Shown: piece after piece, positions 14,744 through 21,970 of the stretch
Layout of the letters: each line of letters starts with the position of its first letter
Numbering within the stretch: the first letter of the stretch is position 1
NCBI GenBank assembly: GCA_964534305.1
Contig: CAZHPR010000011.1
Location: 1 to 22,232, forward strand
Length of the DNA: 22,232 nt
Origin: CAZHPR01 sp964534305
GTDB lineage: Bacteria > Patescibacteriota > Minisyncoccia > Phycocordibacterales > WO2-35-19
Direction: 5' to 3'
Notes under the pieces: generated by a model
The model's input: only the letters and a program-made list of their open reading frames with translations
Database searches by the model: none
Told to the model about the DNA's origin: nothing
Made by a program: the position numbers and the translations under genes

Positions 14744-15904
14744 ATGAAGAAGACTATTGGGGTGGTGTTTGGGGGGAGGAGCGTAGAACACGAGGTCTCT
14801 ATTATTACTGCCCACAATCCTATAATTGATTCTCTTTTGGCAACTGCTAAATACGAAGTTGTACCTATTTACATATCCAAAGATGGATCTTGGTATTCGG
14901 ATCCAAAGATGAACGATATAAACTTTTTCAGGAGTGATTTGGACGAAAAGCTCGGCAAGCTCAAAAAGCTCCAGTTGGATATAAATGACGGCCTCTCTCT
15001 TCTCGTGCCTGGAGCTTTTGGAAATAAAAAAATAAAAATAGATCTGGTTTTCCCTGCGATGCACGGCACTTATGGAGAAGATGGAAGCCTTATGGGATTA
15101 CTCCGGATGGCAAACGTGCCTTTTGTTGGGTGCGACATATTTGCCTCCGCTGTTGCGATGGATAAAATTCTTACCAAACAAGTACTCAAATCAGAAAGGG
15201 TACCAACTGTAAAAGATGTGTGGTTTACAAGAGCGGATTGGGATAGAAACAAAAATAAATATTTGGAAGAGATAAAACTTCTCAAGTACCCACTCTTTGT
15301 AAAGCCGGTGCACCTAGGCTCTAGTATCGGGATTACAAAAGTAAAGAAAGAAGAGGGGTTGTTGAACGCGATAGAAGTTGCCCTCCACTATGATGAGAAG
15401 GTGCTGGTAGAAGAAGGGGTAGAAAATTTGATAGAAGTGACACTGCCTATAATGGGAAATGAAGAGCCTGTATTAGCTAGTATAGAAAGACCTTTGAACA
15501 AAACAGAGTTTTTTGATTTTCAGGATAAGTATCTTTCTGGGAGTAAAAAAGTCGGGGGTGTAAACAATAACTACAGTGAGATCCCGGCAGATATTGGAGA
15601 AGATCTGAGCTCCAAGGTCAAAGAATTGGGAATAAAGACTTACAAAATCTTGGGCTGTAGCGGTATTGCTAGGGTTGATTTTTTGATAAATTCAGAAACA
15701 AAGGAAGTTTATGTAAATGAAGTCAATACTTTGCCTGGCAGCCTGTATCAACACAACTGGAAGAAGAGCGGAATATCAAATATTGATTTGGTGGAAAAAT
15801 TGGTCTCTTTTGCGGAGGCAAGGTTTGCAGAAGGTACCAATATAGAATCAGATTTTAAATCATCGATTTTGGAAAAATACTCTGGTAGCAAGGTGGATAA
15901 ATGA
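14744..15904 (+). CDS. ddl: D-alanine--D-alanine ligase
   Basis: A 386-residue ATP-grasp ligase that joins two D-alanines for the peptidoglycan stem. It shows the N-terminal GGRSVEHEVS with conserved Glu15, KPVHLGSSIG (187-196), an FFDFQDKY segment (256-263), CSGIARVDF (305-313) and the metal-binding NEVNTLPG (325-332). The ATG at 14744 is chosen because the family motif begins right after it (MKKTIGVVFGG). An upstream ATG at 14678 in the same frame would overlap murF by 47 nt and add 22 unrelated residues. The next gene of the wall pathway, murF, lies just upstream and uses its product. It ends in TGA, showing that UGA is a stop in this organism. A strong greA promoter begins at its stop codon. 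Confidence 0.95.
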   Translation: MKKTIGVVFGGRSVEHEVSIITAHNPIIDSLLATAKYEVVPIYISKDGSWYSDPKMNDINFFRSDLDEKLGKLKKLQLDINDGLSLLVPGAFGNKKIKIDLVFPAMHGTYGEDGSLMGLLRMANVPFVGCDIFASAVAMDKILTKQVLKSERVPTVKDVWFTRADWDRNKNKYLEEIKLLKYPLFVKPVHLGSSIGITKVKKEEGLLNAIEVALHYDEKVLVEEGVENLIEVTLPIMGNEEPVLASIERPLNKTEFFDFQDKYLSGSKKVGGVNNNYSEIPADIGEDLSSKVKELGIKTYKILGCSGIARVDFLINSETKEVYVNEVNTLPGSLYQHNWKKSGISNIDLVEKLVSFAEARFAEGTNIESDFKSSILEKYSGSKVDK

Positions 15905-15932
15905 TTGACTTTTAGTATACAAAAAGTACAAT
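15905..15932 (+). promoter_or_regulatory. Promoter of greA
   Basis: TTGACT (15905-15910) and TACAAT (15927-15932) are separated by 16 nt, a near-consensus sigma-70 type promoter. It begins immediately after the ddl stop. The predicted start is near 15939, leaving a 20-nt leader before the greA ATG at 15959. It is one of the few promoters here with both hexamers. Confidence 0.7.
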
Positions 15933-15958
15933 ACTCCCATTAATTTTATATAAAAAAG

Positions 15959-16423
15959 ATGCCAGAAAAAGAGTATATTACAAAGGAAAAATATGATTCT
16001 CTTGTTACCGAACTAGATCACCTAAAAAAGGTGAGAAGGAGGGAGGTGGCTGAGAATTTGGAATATGCCAAGTCGCTTGGTGATTTGTCCGAAAATGCTG
16101 AATATCACGAAGCCAGAGACATGCAGGCTTCTGTAGAAGATCGTATCACCAAACTAGAGTCAATCATAAAAAACGCAGTAATAGTATCTTCTCACGATAC
16201 TAGCAGTGTTTCTGTCGGCACGAAAATAACCGTTGTCAGAGATGGTAGCAAAGAAGAAAAAGTTTATACGATTGTTGGCTCAGAAGAGTCGGATATAAGT
16301 GCTGGCAAAATTTCTACTCATTCACCCTTTGGACAATCTGTCGTGGGCAAAAAGAAAGGAGAAAAATTTACATTCAATGCACCCTCCGGCCCTATTACTT
16401 ACAAAATAATTGATATAGAGTAG
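15959..16423 (+). CDS. greA: Transcription elongation factor GreA
   Basis: A 154-residue protein, full length for GreA, which rescues backtracked RNA polymerase by stimulating transcript cleavage. The N-terminal coiled coil carries the acidic tip in GDLSENAEYHEARD (41-54, with Asp42 and Glu45 matching the catalytic tip residues). The C-terminal FKBP-like domain ends with SPFGQSVVGKKKGEKF and the usual YKIIDIE-type end. It starts MPEKEYITKEKYDSL, typical for the family. The gene has its own strong promoter, and its last codons contain the -35 box of the lysS promoter. Confidence 0.97.
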   Translation: MPEKEYITKEKYDSLVTELDHLKKVRRREVAENLEYAKSLGDLSENAEYHEARDMQASVEDRITKLESIIKNAVIVSSHDTSSVSVGTKITVVRDGSKEEKVYTIVGSEESDISAGKISTHSPFGQSVVGKKKGEKFTFNAPSGPITYKIIDIE

Positions 16424-16438
16424 TTGTAAGTGTAGAAT
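16410..16438 (+). promoter_or_regulatory. Promoter of lysS, predicted leaderless
   Basis: TTGATA (16410-16415) and TAGAAT (16433-16438) are 17 nt apart, both near consensus. The -10 box ends 7 nt before the lysS ATG at 16446, so the predicted transcription start falls on or next to the start codon. The -35 box lies within the end of greA. This is the best-supported of the leaderless-type promoters in the window. Confidence 0.6.
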
Positions 16439-16445
16439 TGATACA

Positions 16446-18044
16446 ATGAAAGATAAAAGACTGGATCTAGATAAACTTGATCTTAGCAGTAAACATTGGA
16501 GTGAGGCGATTGCTTCAGAAATAATAGATAATATAAAAACCGACAACTTTACTTGTGCGGCCGGGATTAGTCCTTCCGGGACGGTACATTTTGGTAATTT
16601 TAGAGATGTGATAACCGCTTTTGCTGTACATCTCGCTTTGAAGAAATTAGACAAAAACTCTAGATGTATTTTTTCTTGGGACAATTTTGATCGATTTAGG
16701 AAAGTTCCAGCAAATGTTCCAAAAGAATTTGAAAAGTATATCGGTATGCCTTTGTCCGCTATCCCTAGTCCAGTAGAAGGATTTTCTTCTTATGCAGAAT
16801 ATTTCCAAAAACCTTTTGAAATTGCTATGCAAGAGTTGGGTATAGATCTTGAATATAAATATCAAACTGATGAATATAAAAGTGGTCGGTATGATGATAT
16901 GATTTTTTTGAGTCTACAAAAAAGAAAGGAGATAGCAAAAATACTTCTCTCATTCATGACAGAAAAGGGTAAAGAGGAGGGGGGAATAAACGAAGAGGAA
17001 TATATAGAGAATTATTATCCAATATCTGTTTATTCAAGGTTTACAAATAAAGACTCCACGAAGGTATTAAGTTATAACGGCTTAACTTCTATAACTTATA
17101 AATGTGCAGAAACTGGAAATGAGGAAACCGTGGATTTATCAAAAGATAGGATAGCTAAGCTTGCTTGGAAGGTAGATTGGCCAATGAGATGGAAAGAAGA
17201 AAACGTTGTTTTTGAGCCGGGTGGGCACGACCACGCTTCCCCTGGAAGTAGTTATGATGTTTCTAGTCTAATAGCCAAAAAAATATTTAATATAGAAGAA
17301 CCATTTTTTGCAGAGTATAAGTTTGTTGGTATCCAGGGTGGGGGGAGTAAGATGTCTGGATCTAAAGGCAATGCAATTTCTCCAAAAGAACTTCTCGATA
17401 TATATGAACCAGAATTGTTAAAATGGTTGTATTTTAGAAGAAGACCAGATCAACCTTTTAGTCTTGCTTTTGATACAGAAATATACAGACAGTATGATGA
17501 GTTTGATAGAGAAGTAGAAAATCCTTCAGATTCAAAGTCAACTTCACTTAGTGGACACAAAGGGTATAAAAATCCTATACCGTTTAAACAAGCTGTTTCT
17601 CTTGGGCAGATAACTCAGTGGAATTACGAAAAGACAATAAACTTAATAAAAGATATTAATGCTGACTACGACAATGATTCAGTAAGATCAAGATTAGAAA
17701 AAGCAAAAAGCTGGCTTCAAAAATATAATCCTGAAGAAGCTATTACTCTTAGAAACTCTGTAAATAAAGAATATGTTGAATCTATGGATGAGAACTCTAA
17801 AAACCAAGTTAGAAAACTAAAAGAAGAGCTGAAGAAGGAGTATGATTCAGTAGAGGATTTGGAAAAACTGGTCTACTCAATACCAAAAGACAATTCTAAA
17901 ACAGACAAGGAAAATGCTCCAGCTCAAAGGGTATTTTTCAAGCATCTGTACAACCTTTTAATAGATAAAGATGCTGGTCCTAGGCTATCTACTTTTCTCT
18001 GGGCAATTGATAGATCTACTTGCTTGAAACTTCTAGATATATAG
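16446..18044 (+). CDS. lysS: Class I lysyl-tRNA synthetase
   Basis: A 532-residue class I LysRS (archaeal type, LysK), which charges tRNA-Lys using a Rossmann-fold catalytic domain. It is not the class II enzyme of most bacteria. The two class I signatures are visible: the HIGH-like HFGN (48-51) in the segment ISPSGTVHFGNFRD, and KMSGS (302-306). GGHDHASPGSSYD (259-271) is a further family motif. The C-terminal part is helical and charged, the expected anticodon-binding alpha-helix cage. Class I LysRS occurs in archaea and scattered bacteria such as spirochaetes and some alphaproteobacteria. No class II lysS is present in this window. Two potential terminator hairpins follow. Confidence 0.95.
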   Translation: MKDKRLDLDKLDLSSKHWSEAIASEIIDNIKTDNFTCAAGISPSGTVHFGNFRDVITAFAVHLALKKLDKNSRCIFSWDNFDRFRKVPANVPKEFEKYIGMPLSAIPSPVEGFSSYAEYFQKPFEIAMQELGIDLEYKYQTDEYKSGRYDDMIFLSLQKRKEIAKILLSFMTEKGKEEGGINEEEYIENYYPISVYSRFTNKDSTKVLSYNGLTSITYKCAETGNEETVDLSKDRIAKLAWKVDWPMRWKEENVVFEPGGHDHASPGSSYDVSSLIAKKIFNIEEPFFAEYKFVGIQGGGSKMSGSKGNAISPKELLDIYEPELLKWLYFRRRPDQPFSLAFDTEIYRQYDEFDREVENPSDSKSTSLSGHKGYKNPIPFKQAVSLGQITQWNYEKTINLIKDINADYDNDSVRSRLEKAKSWLQKYNPEEAITLRNSVNKEYVESMDENSKNQVRKLKEELKKEYDSVEDLEKLVYSIPKDNSKTDKENAPAQRVFFKHLYNLLIDKDAGPRLSTFLWAIDRSTCLKLLDI

Positions 18045-18045
18045 C

Positions 18046-18110
18046 ACCAACAAGGGTGCCCCTTGTTGGTCTAGCAAAAGCCTCATTTTTGTGGGGTATT
18101 TTTGTTTTTG
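18046..18110 (+). terminator. Terminator region after lysS
   Basis: ACCAACAAGGG (18046-18056) pairs over 11 bp with CCCTTGTTGGT (18060-18070) in a strong hairpin with a 3-nt loop, starting 1 nt after the lysS stop. A second, weaker hairpin, CCTCA (18081-18085) with TGGGG (18092-18096), is followed by a T-rich tract (18099-18109). The second unit has the usual intrinsic-terminator arrangement; the first lacks a direct T-run. Confidence 0.6.
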
Positions 18111-18129
18111 GGCTTTTATCCACAGATTT

Positions 18130-18206
18130 TGGGAAATTGTGGTAGACGGGGCACCTGCCGTGGTATAAAATGGTACCAAGTGGGAAATAGTGGAATTACA
18201 ATGGAT
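18130..18206 (+). promoter_or_regulatory. Phased array of seven TGGNN boxes, probable MraZ operator
   Basis: TGG-headed pentamers start at 18130 (TGGGA), 18140 (TGGTA), 18161 (TGGTA), 18171 (TGGTA), 18181 (TGGGA), 18191 (TGGAA) and 18202 (TGGAT). The steps are 10, 21, 10, 10, 10 and 11 nt, so all lie on one face of the helix. MraZ is known to bind direct TGGG-type repeats with about 5-nt spacers upstream of its own gene. Boxes at 18161 and 18171 overlap and follow the -10 element; the last three lie in the leader. Confidence 0.65.
18161..18169 (+). promoter_or_regulatory. Extended -10 promoter of the mraZ operon
   Basis: TGGTATAAA is an extended -10 element with predicted start near 18176 and a leader of about 48 nt. 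The -35 region is poor. The element itself contains one of the TGGNN boxes, so MraZ bound there would block RNA polymerase. Confidence 0.5.
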
Positions 18207-18223
18207 AATAAAAAATAATCACC

Positions 18224-18661
18224 ATGCTCATAGGAGAATACACTCACACAATGGATGACAAGAATAGAGTGTCTCTACCTGCAAAGTTCAGGACTCTTAT
18301 GGGCAAGAAGATTGTTTTGACCCAAGGTTTGGATAATTGTATTTTCGTTTTTACCACCAAGGAATGGGAGAACATAGCAGAAAAGCTTTCCCAAAATGCT
18401 TCGATGCTCTCTTCTGACATGAGGAGCTTCACCCGGTATATGTTTGGAGGAGCAGTAGAGGTTGAAGTTGATTCTATAGGACGAGTTTTGGTTCCAGATT
18501 TCCTAAGAGACCGAGCAGGACTAAAGAGCAAAGTTGTCCTCATCGGTGTGCAGAATAGATTGGAAATATGGAATGAAAAGTCGTGGAGTGAATACAAGCG
18601 GGGTGTCGAGAAACAAGCTGACAGTCTCGCAGAAAAGCTCTCCGGCCTAGGAATTATGTGA
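18224..18661 (+). CDS. mraZ: Transcriptional regulator MraZ
   Basis: A 145-residue MraZ with two SpoVT-AbrB-like halves. Each half has its DxxxR signature: DDKNR (residues 11-15) and DSIGR in the second half. MraZ assembles into a ring and represses the division and wall cluster of which it is the first gene. It starts MLIGEYTHTMDDKNR, typical for the family. There is no Shine-Dalgarno sequence before the ATG (AATAATCACC precedes it). It is followed by rsmH after 13 nt and ends in TGA. The seven-box array upstream fits autoregulation. Confidence 0.96.
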   Translation: MLIGEYTHTMDDKNRVSLPAKFRTLMGKKIVLTQGLDNCIFVFTTKEWENIAEKLSQNASMLSSDMRSFTRYMFGGAVEVEVDSIGRVLVPDFLRDRAGLKSKVVLIGVQNRLEIWNEKSWSEYKRGVEKQADSLAEKLSGLGIM

Positions 18662-18674
18662 GTAAGTTAAAAAT

Positions 18675-19583
18675 ATGAACTCTCACATATCAGTTCTTTT
18701 AAAAGAAACAATAGACGGGCTCTCTCTAGAAAAGGGAGATATATATCTAGATGCTACGCTAGGTGGCGGAGGCCACGCTGAAGAAGTATTTAGGAGAATG
18801 GGCAACTCTGTTGAAATATTGGGTATTGATCTCGACGAGACGGCTCTGGAGATTGCTAGAAACAGGCTTGAGATGGTGGGTTCCAAACCGCACCTTACTC
18901 GGCAAAGTTTTCGCAATATAGATGTTGCTGTTAGTAATCTCGGTGTTGGAAATCCAACAAAAATACTTTTTGATCTAGGTTGGAATTCTATGCAATTTGA
19001 AGAAGGGGATAGAGGCTTTAGTTTCCAAAAAGACGGCCCTCTTGTTATGACCTTTTCTAAAGATGAAAACCCTGAGGTAACGACTGCACACGATATTGTC
19101 AATTTTTGGCAGGAAGAGAACATCGCTGACATTATATACGCCTACGGTGAAGAAAATTTTGCAAGAAGGATTGCAAAAAAGATTGTAGAGGAGAGAGAAA
19201 AAGGTGAAATCAAATCCTCCTTACAGCTTGCAGAGATAGTCAAATCAGCTGTCCCAATATTTTATAGGTTTGGCAGGATACACCCAGCCACAAAAACTTT
19301 CCAGGCTTTGAGGATAGCGGTAAACGACGAATTGCAAGCACTAAAGGAAGGATTAGAGAAAGCGTTTAAGGTTCTTAAGGTCGGGGGAAGGATAGCGGTC
19401 ATATCTTTTCATAGTTTGGAAGATAGGATAGTAAAGCAATTTTTTAGAGATTTGGAAGAGAAAGGATTTTTGGAAATTATAAATAAAAAACCAATCATCG
19501 CAAGCGAAGAAGAGTTAGAAAAAAATAGAAAATCAAGAAGTGCAAAATTAAGAATAATTAAAAAGATAAAACAAAATGATTAA
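18675..19583 (+). CDS. rsmH: 16S rRNA (cytosine1402-N4)-methyltransferase RsmH
   Basis: A 302-residue SAM-dependent methyltransferase (former MraW) that modifies C1402 in the decoding centre of 16S rRNA. It shows HISVLLKETIDGL (4-16), the SAM-binding DATLGGGGHA (26-35), the family motif LFDLGWNSMQFEEGDRGFSF, and near the C-terminus RIAVISFHSLEDRIVKQFF. The family usually reads DLGVSS where this has DLGWNS, a small change in a conserved loop. Length is normal. It lies between mraZ and an ftsL-like gene, the standard order of the dcw cluster, and overlaps the next gene by 8 nt. Confidence 0.96.
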   Translation: MNSHISVLLKETIDGLSLEKGDIYLDATLGGGGHAEEVFRRMGNSVEILGIDLDETALEIARNRLEMVGSKPHLTRQSFRNIDVAVSNLGVGNPTKILFDLGWNSMQFEEGDRGFSFQKDGPLVMTFSKDENPEVTTAHDIVNFWQEENIADIIYAYGEENFARRIAKKIVEEREKGEIKSSLQLAEIVKSAVPIFYRFGRIHPATKTFQALRIAVNDELQALKEGLEKAFKVLKVGGRIAVISFHSLEDRIVKQFFRDLEEKGFLEIINKKPIIASEEELEKNRKSRSAKLRIIKKIKQND

Positions 19584-19893
19584 AGCTGTAGAAAAAATAC
19601 AAATAATGATACTCAGCAATAGGCTAAACTATATAATGTTGTTCTTTGTAGCTTTGCTCGTTTTGTCATATGCCTATTTTGTAAATACCGCTGTAAGGAC
19701 CGTTACTCTTCTTCAAAATACAAAAATTGATTCTCAAGAAAAGAGAATGGAAGTTACTGAATTGGAGACAAAATATCTCTCTCTGGAAAGTCGGATAAAT
19801 ATAAATACGGCAACAACTCTTGGGCTACAGGAGAGGTCAAAACCTATATTTTTGGTAAAGAAAGAATCTGGCAAAACTCTATCTTTGAGGTAA
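19576..19893 (+). CDS. ftsL: FtsL-like division protein
   Basis: A 105-residue bitopic protein in the position of ftsL, between rsmH and ftsI, overlapping rsmH by 8 nt. It has a short basic N-terminal tail, one membrane helix (about 19-40, YIMLFFVALLVLSYAYFV), and an extracellular region with coiled-coil character (about 45-80) rich in Gln, Lys, Glu and Leu. FtsL partners with FtsB and activates FtsWI at the septum. Sequence conservation in this family is low, so the call is from topology, size and position. No ftsB is seen here. Confidence 0.7.
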   Translation: MIKAVEKIQIMILSNRLNYIMLFFVALLVLSYAYFVNTAVRTVTLLQNTKIDSQEKRMEVTELETKYLSLESRININTATTLGLQERSKPIFLVKKESGKTLSLR

Positions 19894-19897
19894 AAAC

Positions 19898-19906
19898 TGC
19901 TATAAT
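19898..19906 (+). promoter_or_regulatory. Extended -10 element, internal promoter for ftsI
   Basis: TGCTATAAT is a perfect extended -10 element in the 33 nt between the ftsL-like gene and ftsI, with a predicted start near 19913 and a 14-nt leader. It would allow ftsI to be transcribed independently of MraZ-controlled transcription. No consensus -35. Confidence 0.5.
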
Positions 19907-19926
19907 ATAGCCTCATATTTTAAAAG

Positions 19927-21654
19927 ATGAATGGACGAATACGATTTATTTCTGTAATAATAATTTTTGTTGCTTTGATTGTTGTTTTGCGTTTGTATTT
20001 TGTCCAGATTGTTCATGGCGAAACCTTTTCTCTGGATGCTGAAAGGCAGTATATAAACAAAAACACGATACTCTATGATCGAGGGGAGATTTATCTTGAG
20101 ACCAAGGACGGTGAAAGAGTTTTGGGAGCCGTCTCTAGGTCTGGCTTTACTGTTGCAATCAATCCAAAAATAATAAAAGACTCTGAATCTATATACAAAA
20201 GTATAAATGAGATAGTCCCGATAGAAAAAGAGACCTTTCTTTCAAAGGTGAACAAAAAAGATGACGAATATGAAGAGATAATTACTCATATAAATTCAGA
20301 CACTGCTGAAAAAATAAGGAAGCTAAATCTCTACGGGGTTACATTAGAAACTGATAAGTGGAGATTTTATCCTGGCGGCTCACTTGCTTCACAAACCATC
20401 GGTTTTGTCGCTTATAAAGACAATGAGCTTGCTGGGCGCTATGGCCTTGAGAGGTATTATGAAGATAATTTGAGAAAGGATCCTCAGGGTGCTTATAGCA
20501 ACTTTTTTGCAGAATTTTTTTCAAACGTAAAAGATACCCTTAGTGAAAACCCAAAACAAAGTGGCAGTATTATAACAACGATAGAACCATCAACCCAGCT
20601 CTTTCTTGAAAATGAACTAAAGAGTATAAGAAATACTTGGAGTAGTGATGCTGCGGGAGGCATAATTATTGATCCAAATAATGGAGAAATAATTGCTATC
20701 GCTTATAACCCCACCTTTGACCCAAATGATTTTAAAGAGTCAGACATAAAATATTTTAAGAATCCTATGGTTGAAGGTGTCTATGAGATGGGTTCTATTA
20801 TCAAACCTTTATCAATGGCAGCGGGGATTGATTCGGGTACCGTTACCGCTTCTACTACCTACTACGACGCTGGTTTCCTTGTTTTAAACAATAAAAGAAT
20901 TTCAAATTATGATGGGAGAGGCAGAGGTACTGCCACAATGCAAGATGTTCTCAATCAATCTCTAAATACCGGTGTTGCCTTCGTTGCTCGCAAGATGGGC
21001 AATGAAGAATTTTCTAAATATATGAAAAATTTTGGTATTGGTACTGAAACCGGTATAGATTTACCAAACGAAGCTCGAGGTCTAATAGATAACCTTGATA
21101 GTAATAGGGAGATAGAAATAGTCACTGCTTCTTATGGGCAAGGTATTGCTATGACCCCGATTGCGACCGTCCGGGCTCTCTCGAGTCTTGCAAACGGAGG
21201 TAAGCTTGTCACCCCACACTTGGTCAAAAAAATAGAATACGATAACGGTCTTTCTAAAAAGTTTTCTTTTGAGGATAAGCAGGTTATTTCTCCGTATGCT
21301 TCGGATCAAATCACAAAGATGTTGACGACTGTTGTTGATACCTCTCTTCGCAATGGTACGGCCAAGGTGCCTGGGTTTAGAGTGGCAGCGAAGACGGGTA
21401 CTGCTCAGATGACAGAAGAGGGTAGAGCGGGGTATGTAGAGGGTAAGTATCTTCATTCATTCTTTGGATACTTCCCAGCTTCAAACCCAAGGTTTTTGGT
21501 ATTTCTCTTCCATTTGTATCCGAAGAATGTTAGGTATGCTTCGGAGACCCTCACCGAACCATTCCTAAATATCACAAAATTTTTGATTAACTACTATGAA
21601 CTTCCACCTGATCGACCAGAGGATCTTTCTGTTAGCAATTCTCAATCTAGTTAA
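19927..21654 (+). CDS. ftsI: FtsI-type penicillin-binding protein (septal transpeptidase)
   Basis: A 575-residue class B PBP, PBP3-like, that cross-links septal peptidoglycan with FtsW. It has an N-terminal membrane helix (about 8-24), a pedestal domain with the segment RFYPGGSLASQTIGFV (146-161) and GRYGLERYYED (170-180), and a transpeptidase domain with active-site SIIK (Ser290, Lys293), SLN (345-347) and KTG (489-491). No PASTA repeats are present. It is last in the mraZ-rsmH-ftsL-ftsI run; the usual murE, murF and mraY do not follow, and a non-protein region begins. It is distinct from the PBP at 10765, which sits in the mre operon, so elongation and division each have their own enzyme. 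Confidence 0.95.
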   Translation: MNGRIRFISVIIIFVALIVVLRLYFVQIVHGETFSLDAERQYINKNTILYDRGEIYLETKDGERVLGAVSRSGFTVAINPKIIKDSESIYKSINEIVPIEKETFLSKVNKKDDEYEEIITHINSDTAEKIRKLNLYGVTLETDKWRFYPGGSLASQTIGFVAYKDNELAGRYGLERYYEDNLRKDPQGAYSNFFAEFFSNVKDTLSENPKQSGSIITTIEPSTQLFLENELKSIRNTWSSDAAGGIIIDPNNGEIIAIAYNPTFDPNDFKESDIKYFKNPMVEGVYEMGSIIKPLSMAAGIDSGTVTASTTYYDAGFLVLNNKRISNYDGRGRGTATMQDVLNQSLNTGVAFVARKMGNEEFSKYMKNFGIGTETGIDLPNEARGLIDNLDSNREIEIVTASYGQGIAMTPIATVRALSSLANGGKLVTPHLVKKIEYDNGLSKKFSFEDKQVISPYASDQITKMLTTVVDTSLRNGTAKVPGFRVAAKTGTAQMTEEGRAGYVEGKYLHSFFGYFPASNPRFLVFLFHLYPKNVRYASETLTEPFLNITKFLINYYELPPDRPEDLSVSNSQSS

Positions 21655-21697
21655 TATTTCTAGCTATTTTGTTTTTTTAAAAAATATGTTATTGTGT

Positions 21698-21740
21698 GTG
21701 TCTCTGGCTATCGCTGGTGAAAACGTTTAGCTAGAGACAC
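21698..21740 (+). ncRNA. Long hairpin, possible small RNA or 3' UTR element
   Basis: GTGTCTCTGGCTA (21698-21710) pairs over 13 bp (one G-U) with TAGCTAGAGACAC (21728-21740), closing a 17-nt loop. It directly abuts the terminator stem at 21740. A TATGTT-type -10 at 21685-21690 would start a transcript near the base of the stem, but this promoter is weak. It could equally be the end of the ftsI mRNA. The stretch from 21655 to 21970 contains no protein gene that I can support. Confidence 0.4.
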
Positions 21741-21775
21741 CCGCCGGGCTTCCAAGCCTTGCGGGTTTCTATTTT
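21740..21775 (+). terminator. Intrinsic terminator, plus strand
   Basis: CCCGC (21740-21744) pairs with GCGGG (21761-21765) around an inner GGCTT/AAGCC helix (21747-21751 with 21754-21758). The T-rich tract TTTCTATTTT follows. It ends the ftsI transcript or the short hairpin RNA just upstream. Confidence 0.75.
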
Positions 21776-21809
21776 AAAGTACAAGGAGAGTCCTTGAACG
21801 AACTTATAT

Positions 21810-21844
21810 AAAAAGTTAGGGACCCGGCACAACACCAAGTCCCT
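21810..21844 (-). terminator. Intrinsic terminator, minus strand
   Basis: AGGGACTTGG (minus strand, 21844 to 21835) pairs with CCGGGTCCCT (21827 to 21818) over 10 bp including two G-U pairs, loop TGTTGTG, and a run of five Ts follows after AAC (21814 to 21810). Confidence 0.65.
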
Positions 21845-21911
21845 CGTCAGATACCTGCTGACGATCAAAGGTCCGCTCTCTAGCCAGTATCGTCTCACTG
21901 TTCCTAGTATC
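21810..21911 (-). ncRNA. Probable minus-strand small RNA
   Basis: On the minus strand an extended -10 box (21920 to 21912) is followed by about 95-100 nt containing a perfect hairpin (CGTCAG/CTGACG at 21845-21850 and 21858-21863, 7-nt loop) and then a strong terminator at 21818-21844 with a T-run. No open frame worth reporting lies inside. The promoter-structured RNA-terminator arrangement suggests a dedicated small RNA. I recognise no known family (not SRP RNA, tmRNA, 6S or RNase P by signature motifs). Confidence 0.5.
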
Positions 21912-21920
21912 ATTATACCA
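21912..21920 (-). promoter_or_regulatory. Extended -10 promoter for the minus-strand small RNA
   Basis: TGGTATAAT on the minus strand is a perfect extended -10, with the predicted start near 21905. The -35 is weak. Confidence 0.5.
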
Positions 21921-21934
21921 TTTTCTTAAAAATG

Positions 21935-21943
21935 TGTTAGTAT
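21935..21943 (+). promoter_or_regulatory. Possible extended -10 promoter for the tRNA-like RNA and tRNA-Glu
   Basis: TGTTAGTAT resembles the element before proS. Its predicted start near 21950 would give about 20 nt of leader before the tRNA-like RNA at 21971. Tentative. Confidence 0.35.
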
Positions 21944-21970
21944 TTTTATTGTTCGCAAAATATGGTTAAT

